A model generated the notes under the pieces. That model saw nothing but the letters and a program-made list of their open reading frames with translations, ran no database searches and was not told the DNA's origin. A program made the position numbers and the translations under genes. Shown one piece after another: positions 49,291 to 60,544 of a stretch of 64,000 nt of DNA. The DNA is from Unio delphinus (lineage: Eukaryota; Mollusca; Bivalvia; Unionida; Unionidae), in contig JAQISU010000155.1 of the NCBI GenBank assembly GCA_029339505.1, positions 22,226,001 through 22,290,000 on the forward strand, in the 5' to 3' direction. Position 1 is the first letter of the stretch. The number at the start of each line of letters is the position of its first letter.

Positions 49291-51032
49291 CATATTTGCT
49301 GACCTATAGGTCGATGTGGAGTATAAGTCGAATCAACCAATTTGGCAGATTTTCCATCCTTCACCCTTATATAAGTCAATGCTAAGTATAAGATGAGACC
49401 CAATCAATACCTCAGATTGCATATTTCACTTCGTTCCACATAGCATCGTGAATTTGATCCTATCTGTAACTCAGTAACCTTTCCAGTCAGGATCATTAAA
49501 TGTAATTAAATGTACCTAACTTGTTTCACATGAAGTATTTTAAATGTATTATGTAATTTTAGTTACATATAATGGTGCTGGCAATTCAATATTATTGAGT
49601 TGCAAATAAGATAAAACTAGTCATGCTGTGCATAATTAAACTGTAATAATTTCTGGTTTCATACACATTAAAAGTATCAATGTATGCTATTTCAGATTAC
49701 CAGCAATAGTGAAATTTTATCATTAATATTAAAATGCTTTTCCATTTAATTTTTTGGGGGGGTAAGAGAGACAGAAAGATTCATATGTATTCCATCACAC
49801 TTTTCGTCTTGCACCCCGTGATCAAAATAAAATATGGTCTGATATATGAGAGAGAGAGAGAGAGTTCAGCTCTTAATACGGGTTTTTTGTTGTTTTATTT
49901 TTTACCTAATTGCCTCCATGTTACTGAAGCTTTTGTCAAAGAGAGAAAACATCAATAAATGAAACTGTAAATGTTAACTATGAAAATACATACCATATTT
50001 CTTCAAGGTTTAAATACTCACAGTAATTATATCCATATAGACTCCCTTTAGGTTAAATAACAGGAATAACAATTATGCTCATTTTATTTGCAAGTTTAAT
50101 GACCTCTCCACTCCAACAAATAAGATTTTGTTTAAAGTGCATATACTCTTCCTGTACTTAGGTGGCAATTGTTTTTTATCTTTGCTCATGCTAGTAAAAG
50201 TTCATTTATATATGTGCATATTAATGTGTTCACAACTTCAGTCAAATACAATTAAAGCTATGAGCTTCAACTTCACCCTCATATCAATTAAGTTAAGTTT
50301 GCAAAACATTTTCACAATAAGTGCTGATAACTTTTTTGTCAAATCTACACCATGTTTATCTAAAAAAACAAATACATATTCCAAGAAATAGTTTAGTGAA
50401 AACATGTATATATGGCTAACAATATAGTGATTCTGGACTTTATATAATCATTTTAATACATACATGAAAAACTATATATTCTGAGCAAGAAGTATAAAAA
50501 CAACCTGGCAATATCATCCAATTTGGATAGATTGCTATTATAGGATTTGTCAAGATGTGGGAGTTGACCCTAACATCATTTTCCTTTTTTATGCCCTAAA
50601 GATGACCAGTAGTAAAAAGATTCTAAACATGCTTAACATGATCAGCATAACTGAGGCCTGTGTAATGTTATTCATATTTAGATTAATTAGATATCATAAG
50701 TCATCTTTCAGTGAAAACAACCACATGACTAAATGACAAGCACTAGGCGGAGAGAGCGAGACATGGATTGTTGGGAGAAAAGGAGGGACAGTTGGTACTG
50801 ATCAAAAAGTCATACTCATTAAACATTTCTCAGCTAATTACAAAATTAAAGTACAAAGAAGCAAACTGTGGGTGAACTTTAAATACTTTGCAGAAGGAAA
50901 CCTGTTTGTTAAATGCACTCACTTTTATGTTAATTATTTAATCTACCCAAGAATTTAAGTCCATGCATGATGTCAATTTCAGATAATATCACAAGATTTT
51001 GTTCCCATAAAATAAATGATTTCACAGTATAC
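49291..51032. other. Intron remainder, with possible DNA-transposon debris
   Basis: At 49300-49400 phrases like GGTCGATGTGGAGTATAAGT and TTATATAAGTCAATGC resemble terminal repeats of pogo-type elements, but I could not pair two ends. Otherwise AT-rich intron. Confidence 0.4.
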
Positions 51033-51364
51033 TTTATCATAATACAAAACCTTCTCTTCAAATTCTGGCATGTGTGTGTAGCATCTTCTGTCAAAAAAGT
51101 AAACTCTTAACAGAGCATGAAGTAGTTCATCAAGTTGAGTCAAGGCCTCATCTACAGGCATTGCTGGAAGCTGTTCAACCTGTAAATCTTTGAAAAACTT
51201 TGGCAGAAAGTACTGTAAGCTCTGGAAAAGATCTTCCTTTACTCTCTCTTTGAGGTCACCTGACAAGTACTTTTTAACCCTCTCTGGTAGCATGCTCTTG
51301 ACCCTGTCAAAAAAACCCTCATTCGATTTAGGGAATACTACTCCATCATACTGATGCCATTTAG
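51033..51364 (-). CDS. RNF213: RNF213-like, exon 3
   Basis: The acceptor is ATAATTTCAG before 51364; two bases complete an alanine codon, then 110 codons end in phase 0 at the donor AAA|gtatac after 51033. A second in-frame donor, AAG|gttttg after 51051, would drop six codons (VLYYDK). The exon encodes KWHQYDGVVFPKSNEGFFDR, the end of the CBM20-like module, then LPERVKKYLSGDLKERVKED, SLQYFLPKFFKDLQV and LTQLDELLHALLRVYFFDRR, leading into the helical stalk. The Trp-His-Xaa-Tyr-Asp piece after the carbohydrate-binding-like strands is a good family landmark. Confidence 0.85.
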
Positions 51365-51886
51365 CTGAAATTATAAAGTAAAACAAAAGATCAAGCATCT
51401 GAAGATTCCATCATTGGCCTAATGAAAGAACACTTGGCAAATAAATGTGTGTTATTTGATACTTTTTGTGAAAACTGAATGATTATAAAAAAAATGATTG
51501 ATGGTTTCTCAACAATCTCAGCAATACCAACAGCAGATTAGTATCATTTAAAAATATCTGAAAGGCATTCAAGCCAGAAAACTGTATGTCAAATGCAATT
51601 AAATTACTTTGTGGTCTTTTCAACTGATTTGTTTCTAAACTTTTAAGAATCTTAGTAAGGGGATCAATTTTTTTTTTTATTGCAGACAGGCATAATTTGT
51701 GCAAGTTTAGAAGACCTTGATGCAAGGATGCTCTATCTGTAAAATCTTATTACATTCATTTTGGAGTTTATTTTTTTCTAAGGAAAATCATTTATCATTT
51801 TATTAAGCAGGTGTTATTGATGATCACATCCTGATACGAACAACATTACGATATTCAACGTCGGCATTAGCACGTGGTTGGGAAGT

Positions 51887-53083
51887 TGTCAGTTACATGT
51901 TTCATGTACATGTACTTAAATTGGCCTCGATTTTGGTCAGTCTGTACCCATCTTATTGAGGCTACCAAGGGGATGGGGCTATTCACAGGGAAGTGAAAAA
52001 CTGTTAATAGTACATGTGTTCTCCACAAATACTCTTGTATTCGATGTTATGACGAACATTAAAGCGACTGAACCAGCCACTTGTTGCAGCGAAGTTCTCC
52101 ACACTAAGTTTTTTCGATAATGCTTCATTGAACCATTCTGATGCTTCCTCCACATCTTCAAAAGTGGCAGTCTTGCTTCTTCCTTTGGGGAGCGCAGTTA
52201 CCTTCAACTTAGTCTTTCTTTATAGACTCAGCAGCTTTCATCCTTCCTGGACGTGTGTTATTTTTAAGTGAAAATATTTCATAGACTTCTTTGCGAGATG
52301 TTCATCCCTTAACTTCCTTAACAGCCTGATATTTAGTTTCCAAAGACTGTAAATTTAATTTGCATTTTACCCTGTTGTCGGTAGTCATTGTAAATGTAAA
52401 TAAAGTTAAAAACGAAACTTTCACAGCAAAAAAAACAAACTTATTTTAATCACCAATCACTTTCAAAGTTCTCGAAAATGCTTAACCCGTATTTTCATGC
52501 AATTTTTATATATGGGATTCAGAAAATCACGTATACAGGAGTCCTCTGTACGCATCAATTTCCTAGACGGCTTGCTAGTCCTGCTTCGACCACCTGTTGA
52601 TTGTGAAATTGTGTTCATCAATTGATCCTTTTAGCTGTGCTGATATTTACAATCAGAAAATTCAGTGGCTGAAAGACAGACAGATGTACATGTTGTCATT
52701 GTAAGAGTACATCTGAAGAACATGACCCACAAGCTAGGCGGCAAGATCAACGACTTAACTAGCTGCAGAGTGGTGAGATAATGTGATGCTATGTTTTTTT
52801 ATCCGACCGTGACATCAAAAGCCTGGCGGCAAGTTCAACTAATTGTTGAACAAAGTATTGGTCTTAATTGGCAGCTTGTCGACATAAACGTTTTGTGAAC
52901 AAAGGATTTGTTCAAGCTGGGACCAAGTGGTTCTGTCGACATATACGTTTTTCCTATTTCTCGATGTCGATATAAGCATGACAATTTGATAGTAATAGTA
53001 GACCATGGGACCGGGACTTTGCTTTTTTGTCGACATAGGCGGCTTGTCGAGGTAAGCGATGTCGATATAAACGGGTAGGACTG
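51887..53083 (-). mobile_element. pogo/Tigger-type DNA transposon relic
   Basis: The right end has several copies of a subterminal word, GTCGACATA or GTCGATATA (about 52878, 52935, 52967, 53031, 53061), and finishes GGGTAGGACTG followed by TA. This fits a pogo-family terminal region. The minus frame at 52207-52004 encodes TATFEDVEEASEWFNEAL and ATSGWFSRFNVRHNIEYKSI, the second half of a CENP-B-type DNA-binding domain with the Gly-Trp-Phe/Leu-Xaa-Arg-Phe block. The DDE domain is absent and the left terminal repeat was not found, so the copy is truncated. Confidence 0.75.
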
Positions 53084-53399
53084 TATTACGGATTTGATGT
53101 GCTGAATTCAAATACAGCAATTAAAACAACTGATTTGCTAATGTTTCCAGATATTTAAATTTTTAGATTTTACGTCTGTGTCGAGTTTTAATCATAAATT
53201 GTAAACCTATGTCTTTTCATATGTTTATGGATGATTTACATGATCATATGTCACCTGTAGTGTTTATATAACACTATAAAATAAAAAAGGGTTATATAAA
53301 TACAATTTATAATCAAACAAAAGGTACAAATTTATGTAATTATAAGTACATATTTTAGTATTTAGTGTCTACTCAGCATGTGTTGGCTTGTCTATTGTA

Positions 53400-54360
53400 T
53401 TGATTTAAATGGAGGATCCTTTGTCACTGTCCAGCAATAGTCTGCAAGCACTGATGTGCTCCATTTGCCCTGAGAGTGTTTCTTCATTGCTGCAATGTCT
53501 TGGTACAATCACTCACCATGCTCATTGCTCACTGCACGCAGTTTGGTGGAAAAACTAACCTAGATGAGCGAGCAAAAAAATGTATCTTTAGTGACATGTT
53601 GCAACCAAGGCTTTTGTATGCCTTGAGGAGGTTTTCCACCAACTCCCTGTAGTTGTCTGCCTTGTTGTTTGTGAGAAATTTGTTGCCACTAACTAGAAGG
53701 CTTTCCATGCCATCTTTGCCTCGCAGTGCACGATCAAATACATCATCTCAAAGAAGTTCAAGAATCTGAGGACCAAACAAAAACATCTTCCTTTATCTTA
53801 GCTTCACATGACCTTGGAAATTTTCCATGGAGGTACTTGAAAGCTACATGTGTTAAATGTGCTAATCTATGACCTTCATAAAATTCCTCATCAAACCCAG
53901 CTTGATGTGCATGGGTGGTAACAAAATCTTCCTTGATTCAACAAGTTGTGGATGCTGAGCCTTTTTCCTCCCAGGCTCCAACGACTGTCAGAGTGGCCAA
54001 TCTCTCTTCAGGTTGTGGGAATCTCTCGTATCCCATTTGCAGAGAAAACAGTAGTACTTTGTGTATAGAGTCTGCATACCAAGCAAGAGAGCAAGAACCT
54101 TCAAACTGCCACTTATGTTGATCATAGTTTATGCACCTCAAAAGTTGGTTCATGTTTTCATATGTTCCCGTCCTATGGACTGCATAACCAACCAGAATTG
54201 GTGGCAAAATATTGCCATTATACATCAAAACCGATTTTAGACTAGTTTTTGATGAATTAATGAACAGTCTCCACCCATCTAGATCATAAACAATGTTGAG
54301 GGCTGTCATCACACCATTGATGCTGTTGCAGGCTATAAGTCCACCTATCATGAAGAAAAT
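53400..54360 (-). pseudogene. Frameshifted gene of an unnamed transposon-associated family
   Basis: Reading down the minus strand through several frames gives ordered blocks: DGWRLFINSSKTSLKSVL, then NGNILPPILVGYAVH, CFLCKWDTRD, KILLPPMHIKLGLMRNFIK, NKADNYRELVENLLKAYKS with LGCNMSLKIHF, and LYQDIAAM followed by GKWSTSVLADYCW. I recognise these as the conserved blocks of a protein family that is repeated in many copies in insect and cnidarian genomes, usually listed as uncharacterised. I do not know a name or proven activity. At least three frameshifts and several stops show that it is dead. The N-terminal part is missing. Confidence 0.7.
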
Positions 54361-54429
54361 TCCAATAATGCATCTGCTGAGAGCAGCTGTACACTGACAT
54401 TTTCAGGATGACTCTATCATTTTCATTTT

Positions 54430-55510
54430 TTTTTTAAGTTTCATGAAGACAAACAGCAATTAGATCATGTTTATTTAGAAGCCTAATTTCATCAATATTT
54501 TCCTTTAAACTCTGACATTTCCATTGTATTATGGCATCAATTAAATATATTTAGGACCTTGGTAGGAATACAGAGATTTTGGGAAATTTCCTTGGTGCAG
54601 TACAAAGGATCTCTCCAAACTGTTATTATCCATATCCTGTAGACTCCAAAACATAATAAAACTTGATTGGCTCATCAGATCTTTTTAGATATCTAATGGA
54701 TTATTCAATCCTTTCCTTGTTAAGTCTAGAGCATTTAGTACCACTGGTGCCAGCAATCTGCTGCTCTTTTGTGGACCAAATTAACCAATTTCCCTGTTGA
54801 AGAGATGAGATTCTTCTATGTCACATATATATGGCCAATGGTTTGCTGATATTTTCCATGGCTGAATTTTGATGGTTTTATATTGTTACTTTTTTACTTG
54901 ACTACTTTTCTGTCAGTTTGGGTAGCTGCAAGCACAGATTATGATGGCATCAAGACTAAAATTGTGTTAGCATCGTGGCCATGTGAAGTGTCTGCATACA
55001 CACTGTATCTGTGAAAGGTGTTTTCTCCAGTTCAGCTAAGCTGGCATAGGACTTGCCAACTCTGGTAAGTGGATCTGTGATTTCTAATAGCTTCAGGTCC
55101 TAAGAATAGCTGAATCCTCTCCCCTCTTTCACATATTTGATTCTTTTGTTCAGAGAAATCTCTATAGAATATGATATGTTCTGCCTTGCAATTTGCACAT
55201 TTAATTTATCTTAGTAGGACCATCCATCATAACCCTCCTACCTAATTTTGGGGCAGACTGGATTCTTATTGCAGTCATCTTCATTGCGACCATATTTCAG
55301 GCACTTAAAACAGTACAAAGGATTATAAGTGAAAGGGTCAGCAAGGATATTCAAAATCCAAGGTTTGGTCAAAGTAAACAAAGTTGTGGAACTGAACATG
55401 ATGATGCAAGTATTTGTGGAAATTAACCTGCTATTACAGAGAATTTTGATTCCTGTCACTTGTTAAACATTCTGAAGCTTAAGAGGTTCAAGCTTCTTAG
55501 TCTCATTAAA
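54430..55510 (-). mobile_element. LINE fragment: zinc-knuckle ORF1 end and endonuclease start
   Basis: The minus frame at 55459-55238 encodes NPLYCFKCLKYGRNEDDC and NPVCPK, a gag-like CCHC zinc knuckle in which the His is replaced by Asn. After a degenerate stretch, frames near 54540-54430 read WKCQ-like and LLNKHDLIAVCL-type sequence, the opening of an apurinic-type endonuclease. This is the order expected at the ORF1/ORF2 junction of a Jockey/I-type LINE. The copy stops there, next to the unrelated pseudogene at 54360. Confidence 0.65.
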
Positions 55511-57031
55511 TGTCCAGACTTAACTTGAATAGTTAAGAGATCTATGTAGAAAGTACCCAAAAATTACTTAGAGTCAAACAGATTGTCTGAGTCTGCTTTG
55601 CATATACAAGTTGTTGGCCTCTCCAGCCAAGCCCTAAAAGTGTTTTAGCTATCACAAAAAGTGAGCTTGGTTAATTTTTATATTCTCACAATTGGAATCA
55701 AAAACAAGAAATCTTGCCAAATTTCCCAGATTATTCCAAGTTCCCTCATGCAACTGACTGGCTAAATAATTCCGAGTTCAAATCAAAACAGAATCATGAC
55801 GTAAACAGATTTTGTTAAAATCTAATAACAACATTGAGAGTTGTGCGCAAATGAAAGTAGGTATGTCTGACAATCAGGGCTATATCTCTATGCTACTTTG
55901 ATGTAATGTGGCTGACATTTCTTAGAATAATGTACTTATGGAAACTGTACATGATCTAAGCACACTGCTAACTCAAATGACTGCTCCCTTATGCTAAAAA
56001 ATCAGCCTGAATTAGTCAGAAGTACACTATCTTTAGCACCTATTAAAATTGGGAAAATTAATTTTGCCCAGCTAGACAATACCAGCTTCTATAAGTGCAA
56101 TGGATGAATTACTACATATATAAAATGTAAACATCTGTAGTACATATATAAAATGTATACATCTGTAGTAAGGCCAAGCTGTGTACTCTATAACCCAAAT
56201 TATACCCATCAATCATATACCAAAAGAAAGGGAATTAACAGTTATTTGAACAATACCTAAGATACACAACTCCAATTTGAAATAGCCAGTATAACCAGCA
56301 GGGAAATTCTTTTTCTTCAAAAATTCTAATCCTATGAAACTGTAGAACACCACCTTTAGTCAAGAGATCCTTAGATTAAAGCATGATACAAAATTGACTG
56401 AAATTCAATAAAAAAAATTAAGAAAGTAGTAAAGTTAAAACAAAAGTGGGTGGATCTGATAGCCATGTGACTGCTAATAATTATGTGGAAGAATAAAAAT
56501 CACACCCGGCAAAGGTCTCATCAGTATAAAGACGCATACCAAATTTTGTTGAAATTCAATACTAATCGAACAAATTTTATTGTGTTAAAACAACAATGGA
56601 TTGGTATCATCATCAGTGGCAATAAAACAGCCAAACAAAGACAAAAAAGGCTGCGAATCTAATTTAGGCGGGACTTGCCAATATCAAGCTGCATAATAAT
56701 AATTTTGGATCAAATCTAACAATAATCAAGGAATTAATGTGTGGAATTTAAGGTAGGATGGATGGACAGATGGATGGACAAATAGAAATGTCATGTTTAT
56801 AAACAGCCATTATTTTTGAATAGCCTGATCTAGTTAAAGCTGAATGATTTCTATGACCATTACCTTCGTCCAGCTAGAATTTGCCCAAACATTTCTGGAC
56901 AATAAAAATGTTTTCATTAATATATATTTCCTCATCTAAGTTACATGAAATGATAACTACATAACACAGTACAATCTACAGGCAAGAAACAATGCAAATA
57001 AAATCTTTTTTAAATACTGCTTTTCACGTAC

Positions 57032-57246
57032 CCATATTTTTCATTCTATCTGGAAGGTGTAAGCTCCTGTTTGTATGACTCTGTCCATCTACATTATAGT
57101 GTTCCCATATATGTTTATCATCTTTATTCTTCTGACTTTTGTCTTTGACAACCACATACTTGTACTGCATTTTCTTATCTTTAAAAATGGCTTTTTTGGG
57201 GATCTCCAGTTCCAGACTGAATTCGGTATAATGGTCATCAGTTTTC
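57032..57246 (-). CDS. RNF213: RNF213-like, exon 2 (CBM20-like module)
   Basis: The acceptor is ACGTTTCACAG before 57246 and the donor ATGG|gtacgt after 57032. The 215 nt start with the base completing an arginine codon and end one base into an alanine codon. It encodes DHYTEFSLELEIPKKAIFKD, MQYKYVVVKDKSQ, DDKHIWEHYNVDG and NRSLHLPDRMKNM. The alternating strands with YKYVV and WEHYN match a starch-binding (CBM20-like) beta sandwich, which RNF213 carries near its N-terminus. The first 60 or so bases and the acceptor are duplicated upstream (see 57184-57606). Confidence 0.87.
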
Positions 57247-57606
57247 CTGTGAAACGTTTTAAAAAAGAAATTGACAAAATTCACATGCAAACATGAAACA
57301 TTAATAGATACAAAGAAACTGGTACTAAAAATTAACACCTAAAAAAATATACATTTCCAAAATATGTAGAACAACTATTTGTTTTGATTAAGGAGAAAAT
57401 GGCTTTTTTGGGGATCTCCAGTTCCAGACTGAATTCAGTATAATGGTCATCAGTTTTCCTGTGAAACGTTTTAAAAAAGAAATTGACAAAATTCACATGC
57501 AAACATGAAACATTAATAGATACAAAGAAACTGGTACTAAAAATTAATACCTACAAAAATATACATTCCAAAATATGTATAACAACTATTTGTTTTGATT
57601 AAGGGG
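57184..57606. repeat. Recent tandem duplication covering the 5' part of exon 2
   Basis: A unit of about 212 bp occurs twice: 57184-57395 and 57396-57606. The copies differ at only a handful of positions (for example TTCGGTATA against TTCAGTATA). In gene orientation the upstream copy repeats the intron end, the CACAG acceptor and about 21 codons of exon 2, then runs into intron sequence and meets a stop before the true exon. Confidence 0.93.
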
Positions 57607-59945
57607 AAAATGATTTAAGTGGTGCATGAATTTTAGTCATTCCCAAATACTATAGCAAACAAGGTTTTCTAGATTCAGAATGATTTTACTACTTAACCCT
57701 TTTTTTAAAATTTCAAACATATTTTTAACACATTCATGCCTATTGACAATTCTTTAGGTGAGAAAGTCCTCTAGCAGCAGTTATGACAACCACAATTATC
57801 ATAAACCTATATGGATGGTCAAAGGAAGACAAAGACTGGTCACCAGTCAACATCAATCAGGTCAGGCAACATAGATATGTCAGAGCCTAGTTCATCAAAT
57901 TCATCACTCTGCAAAGTGTGATACTACTGGTCCCATTCAGAAAGTTGCAATATGCTGCCCTAAATATGCAAGATGTTGTGCAGGTGCATGCTACCCAGGG
58001 TGTGAGATGAGCAGTGCATATCCTCCCTCTGGGAAGCAAGTGACACACTACTCTGAATGTGAGTGTTCAATCTCCCTTTGTGAGTGTTCAACCTCCCTTT
58101 CAGGAAGGGGTGGAATCTACTCCTCAAATGCTTATTCCCTCCAATTTTTAGAGGTATCACCTGTCTCCAAAGAGATTACTTTAAAAAACTCCTTAGATCC
58201 AGAAGGGTTTTTAAAGACTGCAGAACTAGTCATCTGCAGTGAGGCTCATGGGGCTCTACAATAGCTAACACTGAAATATCAGAAGGGATGGACATTTTCT
58301 CTTCATATGGAATTGGTCAGATTCCAGTTATCAACAGACCAAATTTTGCAAATGTACCACAATTAATTCATATGTACATGTGAAGCAGTCTGAGTGAGTG
58401 TCTCATGGGCCTTCTTTGTGGCCACACTTTCCCACAATGTCCTGACATGAAATAAAAAGTATTTGAAATAGAGCAATAAATAATGATATTACAGCATCTG
58501 CTACTCATATGCATGTAAACAAATGTAGCATTTTCAACATCCCAACATTTGTAGACACAAAAAATGGCAAGATGTACAAATATTACCAAGAAATGCACAA
58601 GCCCTTTCAATAATTATGTCAATCAACTATTATAAACCCACTATAATGATTGCATTAATTTGCATCTGCATATTTGTTGATTTCTCCAACATGAAATTAA
58701 ATAAAAATAACTAAAAAGACTTCAAATTTACAGGCCACTTCAAGTTTACTAGGATGACCAGGCTGTATTATAATGTACAGTACTTACACAATGTAAATCA
58801 TGCTTCAAAGCATCATTTACATCCTTGCTTATTCCCCAAATCATTAAGTGCAGATTTTGCTTTATTCATTGCATTTGCCAAATCAAATTCTTCCTCATCA
58901 CATTTCAGCCAGACATATATAACTGTTTCATTACTTTGATCCATGAACTAAACCAGGTACTGTTATTCAGTGATATTTTTCAGAGGTTCCTCAAGAAGTC
59001 ACACTCTCATTTATGCAATGATCAATGGTTTTATCTCCCAAATGTGTGCAAGTTATTGAGGGAGAAGTGGATGTGATACCAAAAAATTGAACAATTTAGT
59101 TACGCCTTTCTTATTTCATACGTAATATTCACTCACATCTGTGTGATCTCCCCAAAGAAAAGGCAACTAGTCTGTTGTGAAATGTTTGGTCTTATATGAA
59201 CTGTATATACATGTGTGCAGACACACACACACCAGAGTTGACCCAATAACTGTCCATGGCAGCACTTGGAAATTCATTCATGGCATAAATCCTTGACCTA
59301 AAACATTGGTTTTTTGTGGGCCCTCCACTCTCACCCTCCAACTGGGGTTGTTTCACAAAATGCTAGTACAATTAAGTTCAAATGTAAAAGCCATCAAAAG
59401 GCTATTTTTGTGGGATGTATATAATGTCTTTGCAAATGTTCTAACAAAGACTACTTGACTTGCATGCTTCAAGAAATTGTAAAAGTTTCATAGCTGAACA
59501 TAATTCCTGTCTGAATATCTTATATTACTTTAAGGACATATTAGATCTAGGAATTTAAGGAATATAAATATATACCAGTAAGGTATGATTTAAATTTGTT
59601 ATTATTATCTAAGATCAATAATGTCCATATTCTGGGTTTAACAGAAACACAGTTAAATGATTAACATGCAAATGACTTGTTGTTTTTATGGTTATTCTGG
59701 AACACATATTTTGGAGAGGAATCTGAAAGGATATTAGAGAAAGTATAAAAATAAAATACATTAAATAATAAATTAATTCTATGATTCAATGAATGAAAAA
59801 TGAACCTGTTCGATTTGAAAAATAAAGTATAATTTTACTAAACTTTCACTTTGTTGTCCCACTACTTATACTGTATACACACTATGTACCTGACTGGAGA
59901 ATGTTCATTTGAATTTCTGCTTATGAGTGAAATTGTTTAAATTAC
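57607..59945 (-). other. Intron between exons 1 and 2
   Basis: At 57960-58265 the sequence is richer in G and C and contains the tandem phrase TGAGTGTTCAA-CTCCCTTT twice (about 58061-58100), perhaps old transposon debris; no domain is readable. A short AC repeat lies at about 59219-59231. The rest is AT-rich and unremarkable. Confidence 0.5.
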
Positions 59946-60089
59946 CTCACAAATGAAAGTTTATGTCGTTTTGACTCCCATCCTGAGAACTCATCTTGAA
60001 ACTGTATCATAACCACATCTGCAGGTGTCAAGTCAAACTCGGGAGACAAGAGTGCATGAAAATGGACCATGACAGATTCTGCATTTGTT
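59946..60089 (-). CDS. RNF213: RNF213-like, exon 1 of those found
   Basis: The acceptor is TTACAG before 60089 and the donor GTGAG|gtaatt after 59946. The 144 nt begin with the last base of a codon and end two bases into an arginine codon that exon 2 completes. It encodes ESVMVHFHALLSPEFDLTPA and MIQFQDEFSGWESKRHKLSF, the first strands of the CBM20-like module. Because it starts inside a codon and has no initiator, at least one more exon must lie upstream, to the right. I could not find it between 60090 and 64000. Confidence 0.82.
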
Positions 60090-60544
60090 CTGTAATTAAA
60101 TATTTAAAAATGTAATAATATATGTAGATTATATGAACAATTCTCATGTTTATGAATTCAAGTCCTGAAAGTTGCCAAGTCATATGTTACAGTTCATATG
60201 TGTTATCGCTGTCCCTTGTATCACAAAAAGCTCTGGTTAAAGGAAAATAAATAATACCTATATATGTGCTACATGTTCAGAGTTTAATAATTATTAATTT
60301 TCATAGTTTTACAAAAAGACATGACATTTTGTGCTCATACTGATATACGTGCATTATAATACATGGGTTTCATAAAGGTCCCCCAACAACCTCACAATTT
60401 TTCTTTATAACAAGCACTGAATCCAGAAAACTTGATATCCCATGATTACAGTTCAATTAATTGTACAAACATTTTATTCCTGCTCTCACACCAATCATGA
60501 AATTAAAATAGGAATGCATAAATTTGCAACATTGTCCATATGTT

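Larger units (their letters stand above)
46820..51032 (-). other. Intron between exons 3 and 4
   Basis: This is 4.2 kb of intron holding a 162-bp hAT element (47325-47486) and a shortened DIRS copy (47690-49290). A pure G run lies at about 46955-46964, and a GA repeat at about 49850-49863. The rest is AT-rich and unremarkable. Confidence 0.6.
51365..57031 (-). other. Intron between exons 2 and 3
   Basis: This 5.7-kb intron carries, from left to right, a Tigger relic (51887-53083), a frameshifted transposon-type gene (53400-54360) and a LINE 5' fragment (54430-55510). From 55510 to 57031 I see only AT-rich sequence with a short GGATGGACAGATGGATGGAC repeat at about 56757-56781, typical of the end of a dispersed repeat. 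Confidence 0.6.
15775..60089 (-). other. RNF213: RNF213-like gene, partial: eight exons of the N-terminal region
   Basis: Eight minus-strand exons (60089-59946, 57246-57032, 51364-51033, 46819-46557, 29531-29301, 28821-28626, 23257-23190, 16063-15775) join in one frame of about 579 codons with no stop. The first two encode a module resembling the CBM20-like domain of RNF213/mysterin; the rest encode helical sequence like its stalk. RNF213 is a very large cytosolic AAA+ ATPase with a RING-type E3 ligase, linked to lipid droplets and defence against intracellular microbes. None of the AAA+ or RING part is in this window, so the gene extends past the left edge, and its start lies past the right edge or in exons I missed. 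Assignment is by remembered similarity and exon logic; a paralogue of an expanded RNF213 family is equally possible. Confidence 0.75.

Noticed and set aside
57396..57606. An additional RNF213-like exon in the upstream duplicate
   Set aside because: The copy lacks the second half of the exon and its donor, and meets an in-frame stop. Treated as a partial duplicate.
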